Source: Taeniopygia guttata
Taxonomy: Eukaryota > Chordata > Aves > Passeriformes > Estrildidae
NCBI RefSeq assembly: GCF_048771995.1
Contig: NC_133030.1
Span: 11,858,001-11,922,000, forward strand
Length of the DNA: 64,000 nt
Reading direction: 5' to 3'
In this document: in pieces, positions 1 through 14,000 of the stretch
How positions within the stretch are numbered: the first letter of the stretch is position 1
How the letters are laid out: each line of letters begins with the position of its first letter
Translations under genes and position numbers: made by a program
The notes under the pieces: generated by a model
Told to the model about the DNA's origin: nothing
What the model saw: only the letters and a program-made list of their open reading frames with translations
The model's database searches: none

Positions 1-2006
1 GAAGACTCCCATCAGGAATGTGTGACTAGGTCAAATGCATCAAGACACTCCTGGTCAGGAACATTTCACACATCCAGTCCTCGGGAACTCGGAGGCAGCG
101 TGTGGTGTGTGAGAGCTGGAGAAAGCTTCACCCCTCTTCTGGGACTATCACAATTCCAGGCACTACACTGTCACCACGCTCAGTCCAAGGTCCTGCAAGC
201 AAAGTCCCACAAATGCCTGCAGATACACAGAATGCCGAATGGGAAGAAGAATTCTTCACATTGGAATTTCATTGCTTTCTAGACCCAGCACTGCAGGGCT
301 GGCTGAAGAGACCTCATCAGTTCATCCCAGACAATCCCATCACCACCAGACAAAGAAATGAGCCATGTTTTGTCAAGGAAGGGCAATGGAATATTCCAAT
401 CTTTGAGCATTAAGAGTTTCCAAAAGGAAAAGGTCAGCAAGGTTTCCCATGCTATGTAAGCCAGGAGCCTCTGCTACAGCCTGCTCTTCCCAGCAGGAAT
501 AATGCACTGCCTTTTGTAAATAGAACCACAGAGCAAATCATGCTTCCCCTGCTCTTCCCCTACAACACCACGGGAAGAATCCTGAAGGATCCTTGACTTG
601 GAATGATGTGCAAGTGAAGCTGGTAAATGGGGACAGATCCTCTCTGCCTGAATGGCTGGGAATACAGGAAGGAATTACAAAATCCTCCACAGAGAAGGTG
701 CCAGGTAAGAGCAGGTGCTCAGCTCTGCCCTTCTGCAGGAGCAGCCTAGTGACAGCTCTGGGGGGCATCAAGCAGAGCCAGGAACCCCAGGATGTGGGGG
801 CAGTCACCTCCCCCAGCAGGGAACATGGCAGGAGGTGGTGGCAGTGATGAGGACGTGCAGCTTGGGATGAGCTGCTCTGGCTCGTGGAAAAAACAGCAAC
901 AATCAGAGCCAGGGATAAGGCACTGGCCAGGGATGGCTCTCCCAGATTCCAGTGTTATGCCACGTGGTTGGACAGAGGGCAAAGGAGCTTTTCCAACCCC
1001 AACACAAGAAGATGAATGGTGCTAAGGAGAGGAGCTCAGCAGCAAGGCAGAGGCTCTTCTTACCTGTGAGTTGGAGGCACGTCCCAAACCAGTAGGTCCA
1101 ACACCAAGGGCAGGGCATCCTGCCCCTGCAGAATGTCCTGAATTCCGACTGGGATGCAGTCCCAGCAATGTGGGCTGGCCCTTCTTCCCAGTTCTAGGAG
1201 TCAAAGCCTTGCAAGGGAAACTGATCTTCAGACCATGTTGGAACCCTAAATTCTGAACACAGACACTTTTTTGCGTTGGTCAGCGACAGACAATGAACAC
1301 CCCTGGAAGCCAGGCGGTGCCTTAGGCTGAGGATGTGGGCTCAGGCAGGTTGTGACATTAAAAGAAAAGGTGATTTTGAGAACAAAGCTTTCTCAGCTCT
1401 CACATGGTCTGCAGAAACAAAAGCAGCGAGGACAGATATGATGCTGAAGGTGGGAACAGTCTCAAGTACATGCACTGCTGTGTGTGGTGCCTCACCTGCA
1501 GCACATCCTGCTACTGAGGGCCTCTGACCTGCAAGAGGATGCCAGGAGAGCCCCACAGGGCCGGGGGAAGACAGCTCAAGGAAAGAAGTGCCTTTTAGAA
1601 TCACATTTTTTTAGTCTGGGCCCCGGTGTCCCCAGAGGGCACATCCAAGGACTGCGGTTCCTGGCTCTCGGTCTGGAATCGGAGCACAGTGCTCCTCTGC
1701 CCATGAGCCAGGGGCACTCCAGCTCATTTCCACATTCCCTTCTCCACAGAGAGATCATTTACCAGACACTGAGGTTAACACAGTGCACACACAATGCCCT
1801 TAACAACAGCTGCTCTCTGACCAGGGGAAGTGAGAGTGGTACCTCCAAAACAAAGGAACACGAAGCGGATGCTTTGGGATTAGGCCTTTTTTGCCCCTGA
1901 CAAGCTGAACTGAACTGGTGCCCGAGATGGATGCCAGCAAGCTGGAGCAAGTTCAGAACAAAGCACGTGGAGCTCGACATGGGAAGTACAGAGAGGTGGG
2001 GCTTAC
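1..2006 (-). other. PTDSS2 intron 10 (5' part)
   Basis: Sequence after the donor of exon 10 at 2007 (reads GTAAGC on the minus strand). I looked for the next PTDSS2 exon on the minus strand, expected to encode something like PHKKLGPQAWL, and did not find it, so this stretch is read as intron. No repeat was recognised. Confidence 0.7.
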
Positions 2007-5000
2007 GGGTCATCCATGAAGTCGTAGATCTCCCTCATGGCCACTCCTCCCACGTTGACAAAAAACACGAGGCGTAGCAGCACCAAGTAGTGTTCAGGGG
2101 GCATCCACAGCACAAACTTCAGGTAAAACGTGTTCAGCTCTGCCAATAAAAACTGGGAGAAGGGACATTGGAATTACATTTGGAAAATACCACTGGATGG
2201 AGCCTGGAATGCTCCTCTCTCCCTGAATGGCTCCCCCTGTGCATTTCTCAGCCCTGCTCAGTATCACCGAGTGAACCACCAGCACCAACCCAAAACCAAC
2301 TGGGTTTTTAAACATTTCCTCTGCTTTGGAAGAGACACTAAAAATAAAAACAAAAAGCTGGACAAGCAGTACCCTCAATTTCAAGCAAGTTTTTGAATTT
2401 CAAACAAAGAGCCCGAAGTACCTGCACAAACACTGAGGGCAAATCCCAAAAGCACAGTTTTTCCTTTCCCTGTCCTTTAAAATCCAGCTGAGGGAGCCCC
2501 ACCATAACAAGAGGCATGAGCTGCACATTCCAGAGGGCTGGGCTGGGTTGGTTTTTCTCAGTTTTCTGAGTTATGCAAACTCACCCTCAAAGACAACTTG
2601 TGAAAGCTGATTATAAATTAAGAGCAAAATGTTCCAGCAGCCACCCTGGCAATGTGCAGAGAGACACCAGATTGTCACTTCAAAAGAAGTGATAACAAAA
2701 GGCATTAAGCCCTGCTGAAGCCCAAGGAGTGAGCCAGAACCTGAAGCTGCTTAGAACCTGTCAGCTGAAGCTGGGATGTGCTAAAAGAAACATAATCCCA
2801 CAGTCCAGTATAAATTCACTGGGCTCTCTTCTTGAGGGTGCAACTAGCACCGTTTTGGGGAAACATCTATTGTATTTATGCTCTTTCAGTCTTCCCACAA
2901 AGCAGGCCTGGTGTGCCACGTGAGCTTGTCCAATGTGTCCTGCAGCAGGAATCAGGTGCTGGGAGTTTGTTCTGGCAAAACACAGAGTTCTGTCCTGTGC
3001 CACTGAACCAGGTTCATGCCCAGTGCCTCTGGATCACCACAAGTGTCACGGGGACGGATTTAGTTAAACTTCACAGCTGCTGGGCTAAGGTAAGTTTGAG
3101 TTGCTCAGAGCAGAGCCAAGTGACATCCCATGGATGGCACAAAGGCAAAGTCCCTGGCTGCCAAAAGGGCATTTAAACTGCCCCGTTTACCTTCACTATC
3201 AGTGTCACTGGGTGACAAGTTCAGTTTCACAGGCACAGGTATGCATTTCAGATGCTGCATTCCCAGCATAAAACAATTCCACCCACTCAGGTGCTGTGAG
3301 TGCAGTGAAAAAAATTTCTAGGAGAATTGGGAGAATTGAATGATTTAAGCAGGTCTGTGCTTCAGGAATGAGCTCAGAGGAGCCCAAGGCCTTGGATACA
3401 GCCCCTTCCAGTTGTAATATGACCTGTACCTGTATAAAACCAAGGGATCTGAGCTACTTTCACCCACAGCCAGAGCTCTGGAGAGCAGCAACTTGCTGAG
3501 AACTTGAAGATCCCAGTTTATACTGCTCTCATTACCAGCAACAGTGGGGCACCAAGCAAGGGCGACCCTTTCTGCAGTGAAACTATCATCTGTCCCAGAG
3601 ACACAGACACAACTCCCTGTTCTGCAGGACTGGGGAGGGATCCCCTCCTGGCCTCAGCTTCAGGAACATCCCCAGAGCTGCAGCTGGAGCCACAGAACCT
3701 GGAAGCAGGGGACAGAAGGGCCAGGGAGGTGTCCTCACCACGAAGATGATGCCACAGACTGCAAGCCACCTGCGCAGGCTGGAGGCCGGCTTCCACTCGA
3801 ACTTCACCCAGCTGTAGGGGGTGAACTGGAACACGATCCTCTTCATCTTGCCTCTGGAAAAAAGCAAAATAACCACTGCAGCCTGAAGGGAAAGCAGGCA
3901 AGAGACATCTGCCAGCATTTCCATTCGAGACACCAGTTCAGATATGCAAAATGCCTGTGTTTACGCCATTAAAATCACAACTTAATGAGATTAGCTCTGA
4001 GCTTGTTATTTTAATTATCAATTTAAGCTTTAATATACTATACCCACTGTTGTAAGCAGTTCTGCTCTGCTCAGCAAAGACACTATAGAGCATGATGGGT
4101 CATTCCTGATACACAACTACAAGCGATTTATTAAATTTTAATTTCCAGTGTCCCAGTTCCTGTGAAGTTCTGGTTACTAGGGAATGCAAAAAGACCAAAC
4201 AGATTCTTGCTGTGAATGAGAGTATGATGCCAACTTGGATTCCTGCACCTCCTTAAGCCATTTCATCAAATAAGCTCACTTCCACAGGATGCCTCACTCC
4301 CAGCCATCAGGCAGTGTCTGGGACACACAAGGTGAATAAAACTCTCCAACAAACCTCCCCGCAGCAATAAGCCATTGGATCCTGGAGTCACCTGAACACC
4401 TGGGAATTCTTTAATTCATATTAACCCAAACAGAACAATCAAGCTCTTAAACAGGGGCCTTAAGCTGTGCTGTCCCTGCGGAGTTCCCTCCTCCCCAACT
4501 TACTTGTAGGTTGGAATGTTCCAGAGCCCTTGCCACTTGTAGGTTTTCAAGGAAAGCCAGGACAGGGTCTTCATCCCGCAGTAAATTCCTAACCCGTTAC
4601 ATAAGATCACATCCATTATCCACTGGAAGGAGAAACACAGGAATGATGCTAGGAAAGGAACACTAGAGCGTGGGAAAGGGAATCACTACAGGCAGACCTC
4701 TGCATTCCAAGAAGTGGGACAGAGTGTTAATTCCACAGGTTTCCTGAAGGCTAAAAAGCTTGGCTTGATGTCTCTAATAATGCACTGACTTTTGGAAATA
4801 CAACCATGGAGCAAATCACTTCAAGCTTGGGTCTTTCCCAAAATCCATCCAAACACAGACCCAGAGCTGTGTGCCCTGACTGCAGGGAATTTGGATCTCT
4901 CTAGCACCAACTTACACCTCACAGGAAAATAAAACACAACTTTAAAAGGGCGTGCCTTTAAACTCACACCAAGTTTTGCCTTTCTCTGAATTTCAGACTT

Positions 5001-8000
5001 TATTGCTTTATTGCTTTTATTTGCTTTATCAGCAAATATTTGAAAATGTTCAGGTACAGCTTTAGATTCTCCTTCTGGTGTGAAACGAACCCAAACAGAT
5101 ATTTAACTACGTCCAAGTGTTTGTAACACACAAAATTACAGAAATGGTGACAAGCACATCACAAATTCAACAGGGAGCAGTCACACACAGGATACAATTC
5201 AGCTCTCATCACTTCCTAGCCCTCCCTGTAAAATCTGTATTCCCAAATAAACCCTGATCCCTGCAGTACATACGTGATCCCACCAGCATTCACTGAAGTT
5301 TGGGAGCTGGTGCTCCAGGCTGTACTCCAGGAACTCAAACATGACACTGATGATCATACACATCCACCAGTCTCGAATCATCAGAGTCTGAAGGGAGAAA
5401 AGAGTCTTTTAAACAGCTGCTAAAAAACATCTACAGTTGTAGATCTTGTCTCCAGTATCCAAAAAAGGATCAGGAAACTCAGGACAATTTTAGTTTCGTG
5501 ATATGATGGTCTAAATGTTCACAGGCCTCTCAACTTATCAGCATTACCTGCACAAGAGACAAGAATGACACTGAAGAAAATTACCTCCACCCCAGCCAAA
5601 ACCAGCACAGGAATACAGATTATGATAAATTCTGGTAAAATGGTATTCAGCAGGGGGGAAATGAGCTAAATGCATGGAATTACTGGGTGCTCAACCACCA
5701 CAGGCAGCAACCTTCTTACAGAGCTCAGAAAAGGCTTTGCAGAGCCTTTTATGGGCTCTAAACGACTCCAAAGCCACAATAATTTCTGATGAATGAGGCC
5801 CATTCATTCTCAATATTGCCATCCTGGTGCTTTGAGATTTGGGGAAAAAATCCAAACACAAGCCCATCTCTGTTTATTGAGACAACACACTCAACCTCCA
5901 GCTTTTAATAGAGAAATAGGTTTATATTTAACATATTTAAGAGAAAAATATGCTACGGCCCAGAGGAAACCCAGCAGCCAGTCTCCTTCCAGTTGGGCAG
6001 CCCAGTTTCTAACACAATTCTCCTGGAAGAAAAGGATCCAAGTTTTCCAAATTTAGAATTCAGTTCATTAACCGAACAAGCTGAAGTCCAGGTCTCCTCA
6101 CGACCAGCAAATTCACCTCTGGTTTTGAGGTGAACCACTCACAAACACATTTGCACTTTTACATGAAAATACAAACCAACAGTTCCAGCTTGTTTTAGAA
6201 CAGCCAAGCTCTGTCAGTTTGTTATTTAAATAGCAAACCCAAACAAGGTCTGCAGGGGGCAAAATCTCCCGAGTTAGTCAGTCTGCTTGGGTTAAAAAAG
6301 GTAATATTTAGACCAAAGTAATCAGCAAAACACTGTTAAATGTTCTGGCAGAGACAGGCACAGTTGGAACTCCTTCTGCAGTTGCTTGATATTGACTAAA
6401 AAGTAACAAGAATTAAACCACTGCCCATTTAATGGTTTAAAATCCTGATCTGATGCCACTGGGAAAGCAGCAGCAACAACATCTGCCTTTGGGAATATCA
6501 CTGTCACTGCCAGCCCCACATTCCACTTCCAGAGGCTGTTCCAGCCTTTCTGTTGCTACAGGAATTAAGTTCTTTATTGATCTGACCCCAGGATGAATCC
6601 CTGTGGAGAAAGGAAGAAGCCTGTTGATGTAGCAAAGCTCTGGAAAGAAATGAGGTGGCCTAACATGGGCAGGAGACAGAAAAAAAAAAAAAAGAAAAAA
6701 GTCTTTTCACATACTGATATGTATTTTCACACATTACAAACAGCCTGGTTTAGCTGACCAAGGCCTGGAACCACAAAAGCAGCAGCAGTGAGGCTTTGGG
6801 AACAAAGGAGCAGAGTTACCAAGGTGAAAGGAGCCATTCTTACCTTGAGGTACCACCCAAAAAAGTGAGCAGGAACAAATCCATCCAGCTTGTCCTGAAA
6901 ACCAAAAAGAGAGCAAAGGTCACAGCCTTTTAATTTTTTTTTTCCTGCAAGAAAAGTGCAGCAATAAACGTCTGTTGTTTTCACACATGATTACTTGCAC
7001 TCCATCAGGAAGGAATCTAGCAGAGCTTCTTAAATCTTACCAGCCCTGCCAGTCCCTGGACACAGTGCTTTTCTCTCTACTTTTTTAAGATCCCAGTTAT
7101 TCCAGTTTTTGAGGCACTGAAGATTTACAGGGTAGACCCAAAGCATTTGGGTGCTCCTCACATCATGCAATCAGGGAGCTGTAAATAACCATCATTCCTT
7201 TGCCCTGGAACTTCTGCCAGTGAGAAACCTGATGGGTTTTAGGACTCAGAAAGTCCTGCACCAGTGGAAGGTGTCCCTGCCCATGGCAGGGGGTGGGGTT
7301 ACATAATCTTTCCAACCCAAAACATTCTGGGATTCTGTGGTGCAGCTTCAGGGCTTTGTGCCTCGGGGTGACTGAGGGGATGACACCTCAAGCACACGAA
7401 GAAATCTAAACTCAGAGGGGAAAATTTGACATCGAGGAGCTGAGAAAGAAGAGCTGTTGAACAGTTCAGCCCTGGGCAATCAGGTAATTGGGATCCAGAG
7501 AGACACACCCCCATCTGATGGACAGGAAAGGTCAAGAGAAGAGAAATAAAAGAGGCTGGAGAGTGAGTCACAGGCTGTGCTCTGATTCAGCACTCAGCCA
7601 GACTCACAACTGCACTCTAAAGCGTTCAATTAAGCAGCTTTTTACCCAAAAATAGCCTAATGAGTGAGTTTGTTCCTTACCCAGATGTTGTGGAAGGGAT
7701 CAGTTCCATTGCCAGGGTCATAAATCAGGCAGTTTCCCCCATAGTCTCTCTCTGGCAGAGGAACCCCTAAATGGGGGTCAATGTATTTCATGAACTGCCT
7801 CCCGTCCTGCACGGTCTGCAAGGGAACACAGAAACTGGGATCCCCTGAAGGATTCACACACAGGAGGCACAAACAGAATTACAGCCAACACTGATATTCA
7901 AATCGACTCTTTTTCAAATTTGTTGAGGAAAAATCTTGAAATAAAGCCAGGCCTTGAGTATTACACACACACACACCTGACTTGGAGCCTTTAATATTAA

Positions 8001-11000
8001 GGGAAAAAATGGCTACAGAATGACCTTAAAGATGAAAAATCAGTGATCTTTAACACTTTACCCCAAGCCACTTCTTGGTGCTCCCCATTGCTCCCAGAAG
8101 TTTCACAGAGCTCATCCTTCCCAACACCCATTTCCAGTAAGATCCCATGCCAACAGCAAAAAGGAATTATCAAAATGACCAAAACGTGAACTCATCTGTC
8201 ACTAAATCAGCCACACATTTTCTGAGCATTTATTTCCCAATGGAATCACTCAGTGTTGTGGTCAAGGCTTGACCCTGGAACATCTGTGACAAGCAGGAAA
8301 GCTGGACAAAGCCAAAATTAATTGACAGAGCAATAATAAAATTACAGAATAAACTGCTGAAGTCACATGAACTCTGGGACAAGTTTCAGCCACGAGCAAG
8401 CTTGGATTTGCTGTCAGGAAGTTTAGCCACCTGCAGACTCAGCAGAATTTAACCTTATTTAAACCTGGGCAAGGCAATGATGTATTTTTAGTAAAGAGCT
8501 GAGCAACAGCAGGGAGTTCCTTAACCACTAAATCTCTGCTGACACAGGGAAGAAAAGCCATCCCAGGCTTTTCTGACGGAATTCAGAACAACACCAGTAC
8601 AACCAATAAAAATTACTCAGTCTGACTTCAGCTACTCAGGAATATCATGATCAAGCATGGCTGGAAAAAAATAGGGTGACCAGTCCCACTTTCTCAAGCT
8701 CACATGGCCTCTAGAAGCAAAATTAAAAAGAAAAAAACCAAAATGCATTCCTCACCCTTCTTTAACACAAAATGGTTTTTAGAGCTGTCTGACGAGTATA
8801 TTCTCTCAAAATATTTAATTTTAACTTCTGAGATTTGTAAAAGTCAGGGGGAAGTTCCTCGTTTACTAAAGGACAAGATATGGTAAAATGCTTAATTTGG
8901 AAGCACCAAGGGCACATCTTTCTATAAAAAGCCTCCTCTTGAGCTCCTGCCACCACACAAAGCTGGGTGTGAAGTTTTGGCTTATTGCAAAACCCCCACA
9001 CCTACAAAGAACCTGTCACTCCAGGTAAAAGGTATTTACAAAGGTGAAACCAGGTGAATTCCCCCCAAGTCACACATGGCCCAGCAGGGCAGAGACTGGA
9101 CTGTGAAACACCAGCTCCTGAACATGAACTCCCTTACCAGCACATCTAAAACCACTGCAACACAGTTTCTACCCTGGGCTGAGGGTGGCTAAAGGTCAGA
9201 GCAGGTGAAATATTTTTGTATTATCATTTCCCTCAGCTTCATAGTCTCATTAAACAGCCTAATGATTCCATCTCACAAAAACAAGCATCTCCAGTAGTCA
9301 GCATGAAAAAAACCACTACAAAGGAGTTGATTTTCACATGGAAGTGGCATTTAGGAGCTGCAGGTGTTAATCACTCACCTGGAAAAGGATGAAGATGAGG
9401 AAGAGCTCATAGACCACACTGACACACAGCCAAAACCTCCAGTAAGCTGCAGAGAGACACAGGGAATGTCAGCAGCTTTGGAGCAAACCATAAATTAATT
9501 ACTCATTTATTGCAATACCACAGAATCCTGGAAAGATTTGTGTTGGGAGGGACCTGAAAGCCCATGTCATTCCACCTCCTGTCAAGGGCAGGGACACCTT
9601 TCACTGTCCCAGGCTGTCCCATACCCAACCTGGCCTGGAACACTTCCAGGGATGGGGCAGCCACAGCTTCTCAAGAAACCAATTCCATTTCAAGAGATGC
9701 TCCCACCAGAGAATTATAATTCCCAGCTCAGTGCTCTCCACCCTCCCTCAGGGATACAGCAAGAAAGGATCTTCAGCTCCCACACAGGCTGCTGTGTGAA
9801 GTTTGCTGGAACTGCTCAGGCACTGAACCTGGATCTGGGAGAAGGGATCCAGATGCAGAACACTTCAACCCAACAAACTCAGCAGTTAAGAAGCGGAAGG
9901 AAAGGAATGTGCCACCTGCAATGCTTTCCAGCAGTCCTTGGAGGAGAACCTGATCCTTCCTGAACTTTCTCCCTGGTCTCAGGTGCCCTGACCTGTCCAG
10001 CCTTGGCTGCACCAGACACACCCAAGGCAGGCTGGAGTCATGTTGGGCAGCCCAGCTTCGGCCTGAGGACAAGGTCGTGTCCCCACGGGGCAGAACGCAT
10101 TTCAAAACCCCAGAGATAATCCCACTTTTACTTGCAATGAAATTAAAAGCAAGCAGACCAAAGGTTCAGCAGGTGCTGGATGCAAGGCCTCTCGGTAAGA
10201 AATGCCACGCAAAGCTCAGCTGCTGGGAGCCCTCCCCTGACGTGTGATTACAGATCTGCACACACCCAGCGACACCTGAATCCAAAGGGTGCCCAAATTA
10301 CAGTGTCTGCACACTTCCAGCTCTCCTGAGAGGCTCAGCCCTCGGTCACAGGCCATCCTGGATGGGGGTTTTGTGCTCCATGGGCTCATCCATGCCCCTG
10401 ATCCATCCAGAGCCTGGTGGTTGTTCCCTGCAGTGACTTCTGGGCTCTGCAGTTTCTGTTTCCCATCCTGAGTGCTTGATTCAGAGCCAGGGTGGGTACA
10501 GACACGGCTCCAGCAGTTTTCCCTACCGAGATCCAAAGCTTCCACATAAGGGAATTCAGGAAAACTCTCCACATTCTGTGTGGACACTGAAATTCCAGAA
10601 ATGTCACACAGCACCCTCAGGATGAGACCTGCCTTCAGGTGTTTCCTGGTTATAAATGGAGTTCTCCTTCCTCAAGTCCACGGGGGAGATGGAGAGGAAT
10701 CCCAACAGGGTTTGCCAGGAAACCAAGACCCTCAGGCCAGCCTTGGGAATTTCTCTCTGTTAATTCCATGGCAACATAAGCACTTCGATGTTCAAAGCAG
10801 GGCCAGGCATAAATTACACAAGAATGAAACAAACACAGGCTTAAAAACAGTTATCAGCTCAAAACCTCAAATCAACTCCCCACGGAACTCCTCAGGAGGT
10901 GTTTTCTCCCAAAACACGTCCTTATCCAGTTCAGCCTCAAGTAGGAAATAAATTATTTAAAAAATCCAAAAACCCGAAACAACAAAGAAATAATAATTTT

Positions 11001-14000
11001 TAAAAAATCAAAAATACCAACAAACTCCACAGATTTTTAAAAGCAGCCTCTGACGTCATCATTAAAAGAGACCACAATGTGGAAGGTGAAAACCTTTTTG
11101 CAGCAAACCTGCTAAATTAATTTCATCAGAATCACCTATTTTACACTTCTGGGAAATAGAAAAAGGGAAAATAAAAAAGGCAGGTGTGGCCCGCAGAACA
11201 GCAGTTCAGAGCTCTGTGACAGCTTTCACCCACTTGACTCCAAAATGTATCTTAGGAAAAACCAAACAGCAAAAAAAAAAAAAAAAAACAAATCCTCCAT
11301 TGTCACAGGATTATTTGGAAGAGAGGAGCCTCTTTCCAAACTCTTCCCATGTTCAACCCAGCAGGGAGAATTAACCTTTCATCACCACACTTCTTCCACC
11401 TTAAAATGTCACTGCCAGGTATCTAAAAATGCTGTTTTTTCTAACCCATAAACCTTGTACCAGAGATTTTTACACTGCTCACAGTCAGCAAAGTGACAGA
11501 TTGGTCCTGAAAGTGATGCAGACACAGAAGGCAGAGAAATCTAAATCCTTGTCTGAGATTTTATTCCCCTCTGAACACAGAGCTGTGGTAGCTGCAGAGC
11601 AGGCTCAGCAAAAAAAGGTAATTAAACTCGAGATCTGGTTCTGATTTAGTGCTGTGGTTTCTCCCCAGCTCACAGAGGTCCCCCAGAGGTTCTGAACACA
11701 CTCAGTACCTGCACCCCAAACGTTTTCAAGGCTGTACAAACACTGTTGTCTCTCCTGCTGGGTCAGGCTCAGCTTTAGCTGTAAGGTTATTTTTGGCATG
11801 TCTCCAATACTTGTTTCCTTTAATTCACTTGTCATTTTGCCTCCCTCCAATCAGGGCTTTTCCTCCTAAGCAAGGAGGTCTCCACTAATCATTGACACAC
11901 CTGATAAAGCAGTGATTCCTGTGATCAAACATTAAACTGCTGCCTTGCAGGGATTTGGGAACAGGGCATGAACATCCCAGCAAGCTGAATCCAACCAGCC
12001 TCTTTCCCTGCTTCTGCTCAGAGTCTGGCCTACTCTGCCTGAGGAACTAAATGAGTAAAAAAATACAAAAATCTGTGTTGTTTGCCCAAGGAAAACACTT
12101 GTCCTGGAGCTGCTCCTTCCAATGTCACCAGTGCTGCCCTTGCCTGGTCCCTGCCTGCACATTCCCAGCTACCCCAGCCCTCAATCCCACAGGTTACTCC
12201 AGACCCTCACATTTTACTCCCCTAACATCTCATCCTGTCACACAGCCTGTATTAAGTCAAAATAACTCCTGGCAAAGGCTGGGAATATTAAAAGCTGCTT
12301 CTGAGGGCATTAATAACTGTCATGGAAAATTTCTTTGGAATGACAGCGTGGACATGTTATCTTGACAGAGGCAATAAAGCTTCCCTGGGCTCCTACAGCA
12401 GAGAAGAGGAGCTGGCAGGGAGAAGGCAGAATAGCTCTTCTCCGTGAATCCTAAGGAGACAGGCTACTGATGCTGGCTGTATCCAGGATTAATTCTACCA
12501 GGAAATGCTCCCCAAATTTGGCCATTCACCCACCAATAAACAAATGGATCCTCAAGCAGAGATTAAGATCTGTCCCTTGCACCATACTGTTCCCCTGGGG
12601 CTAAAGCAGTGAAGGTTTGGATGGAACCACAGCCAGTGGAAAATGGGATAAAAGCAGGGCAAGTTGGAAAAGTCTTGTCTGAACAATCATACCTACTTAT
12701 TTCCATGACAATGCTACATTTCTGAATTACAGGGAGGCAACTGGTGTCTATCCACATAGCAAATTATTAAACTGGAGAAAATGGGGACCTGTGTGGAATC
12801 AGTAGGGAAATGGCAAAGCTGGATGAGCCCCTGGCTAAAGCTGGGAATGCTGAGAAGGCAGCCAAAAAAAGAAATAAAGCCACCAGTCTGGACAGGTGCC
12901 ACTAAGGTAGTGGCTGGGATCAGTTTCTTTAATGGCCTTAATGAAAAGTAGGTTAATGACACACAGCAGGAGCAGCAGGGAAGGTAGGGACAGCAGAGAA
13001 GATGATCCTGAGGGACTGGAGTGACAGAAGAGCTCCTAACACAGCTTCACGCTCTGGAATCAGGAATTTGGGAAGCATCACATTATCACAAAAATCCCCA
13101 AAATAACCCTGCAGCTCTGGAGAGCACATTTGAAAGCAGAAAGCTCAAAAGAAAGCCAGAACGTTATGGGGAAATGTTACACTGAGGGCAAGACTAAAAG
13201 CCAAACTTCCCTGCTTTGTTCTAGGGAATAAAGCCAGCCCAGACAAACCCCATAACCTGGGTGCACCCAAGTGTCACTGGTGTCCTCAAAAGGAGCAACT
13301 GATTTTACAGAAGGAACCACAATTAACTGGAACAGAAGGAAGCACCAAAACCTGCTATTTAATAAGAAAGGCAAATTTAATAAAGCCCCAGGTTTGCAGA
13401 GGTGTGCTGAGGGCACTGCTCTGGAACCACGCCTACTCTGGCTGAGGGTTGTGGGGTGGCTGCTGGGTTAAATTTCTGGCATAAACCCCAGCTTTATTTG
13501 GCTGTAGGAGAGCCCAGTGCTTTCAGGAATATTATTTAAGCCTATATGAACTCCCTTAATTCTTCCTCTTTCAACAGTTCACATCTAAAAATAGGCAAAA
13601 GATCAAAGCCATTTAAATATTTTCATGTTTCACCTGCTATTTCATTACCTGGAAGAGGTTTGTGTTGTGCTTTCAAATGCTTTGAAGACTTCCAGTCTTA
13701 TAAAAAACCTTTAAAATCATAACCAAGAGCCTATAATCTCCTGTGGAAAATGGACATGGAGCTAAGGAAGTGCTCCTGTACTGGATACAAGGTCACAAGT
13801 GCAGTCTCAGCACAGAAAGGAAAAAAAAAGGAGGATAAACGGGGGAAGTTCAGGTTTAAGAACCTGGCAGTTCTCACAGAGCTTTTTAGCAACAACAGGA
13901 AGCCAAACCAGGGAGATCCAAACAGATCTCCAGGCTCCATGGAAGCCCAGCAGGGTGGTTATGGAGGAGCCTCCACAGTCAGTGTGCAGTGCTGAAGAAC

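Larger units (their letters stand above)
2153..9378 (-). other. PTDSS2 introns 4-9 (with exons 5-9 between)
   Basis: Introns are 2153-3738, 3854-4503, 4623-5273, 5388-6843, 6895-7680 and 7816-9378. They hold a short CR1 3' end near 7,250, an (AC)n run at 7,963-7,977 and an A-rich run near 6,680. Nothing else was recognised. Confidence 0.7.

Noticed and set aside
1064-1118. Donor-like CACAG-GTAAG on the minus strand in the presumed PTDSS2 intron 10
   Set aside because: The preceding reading frames do not resemble the missing PTDSS2 C-terminus, and no matching acceptor was found.
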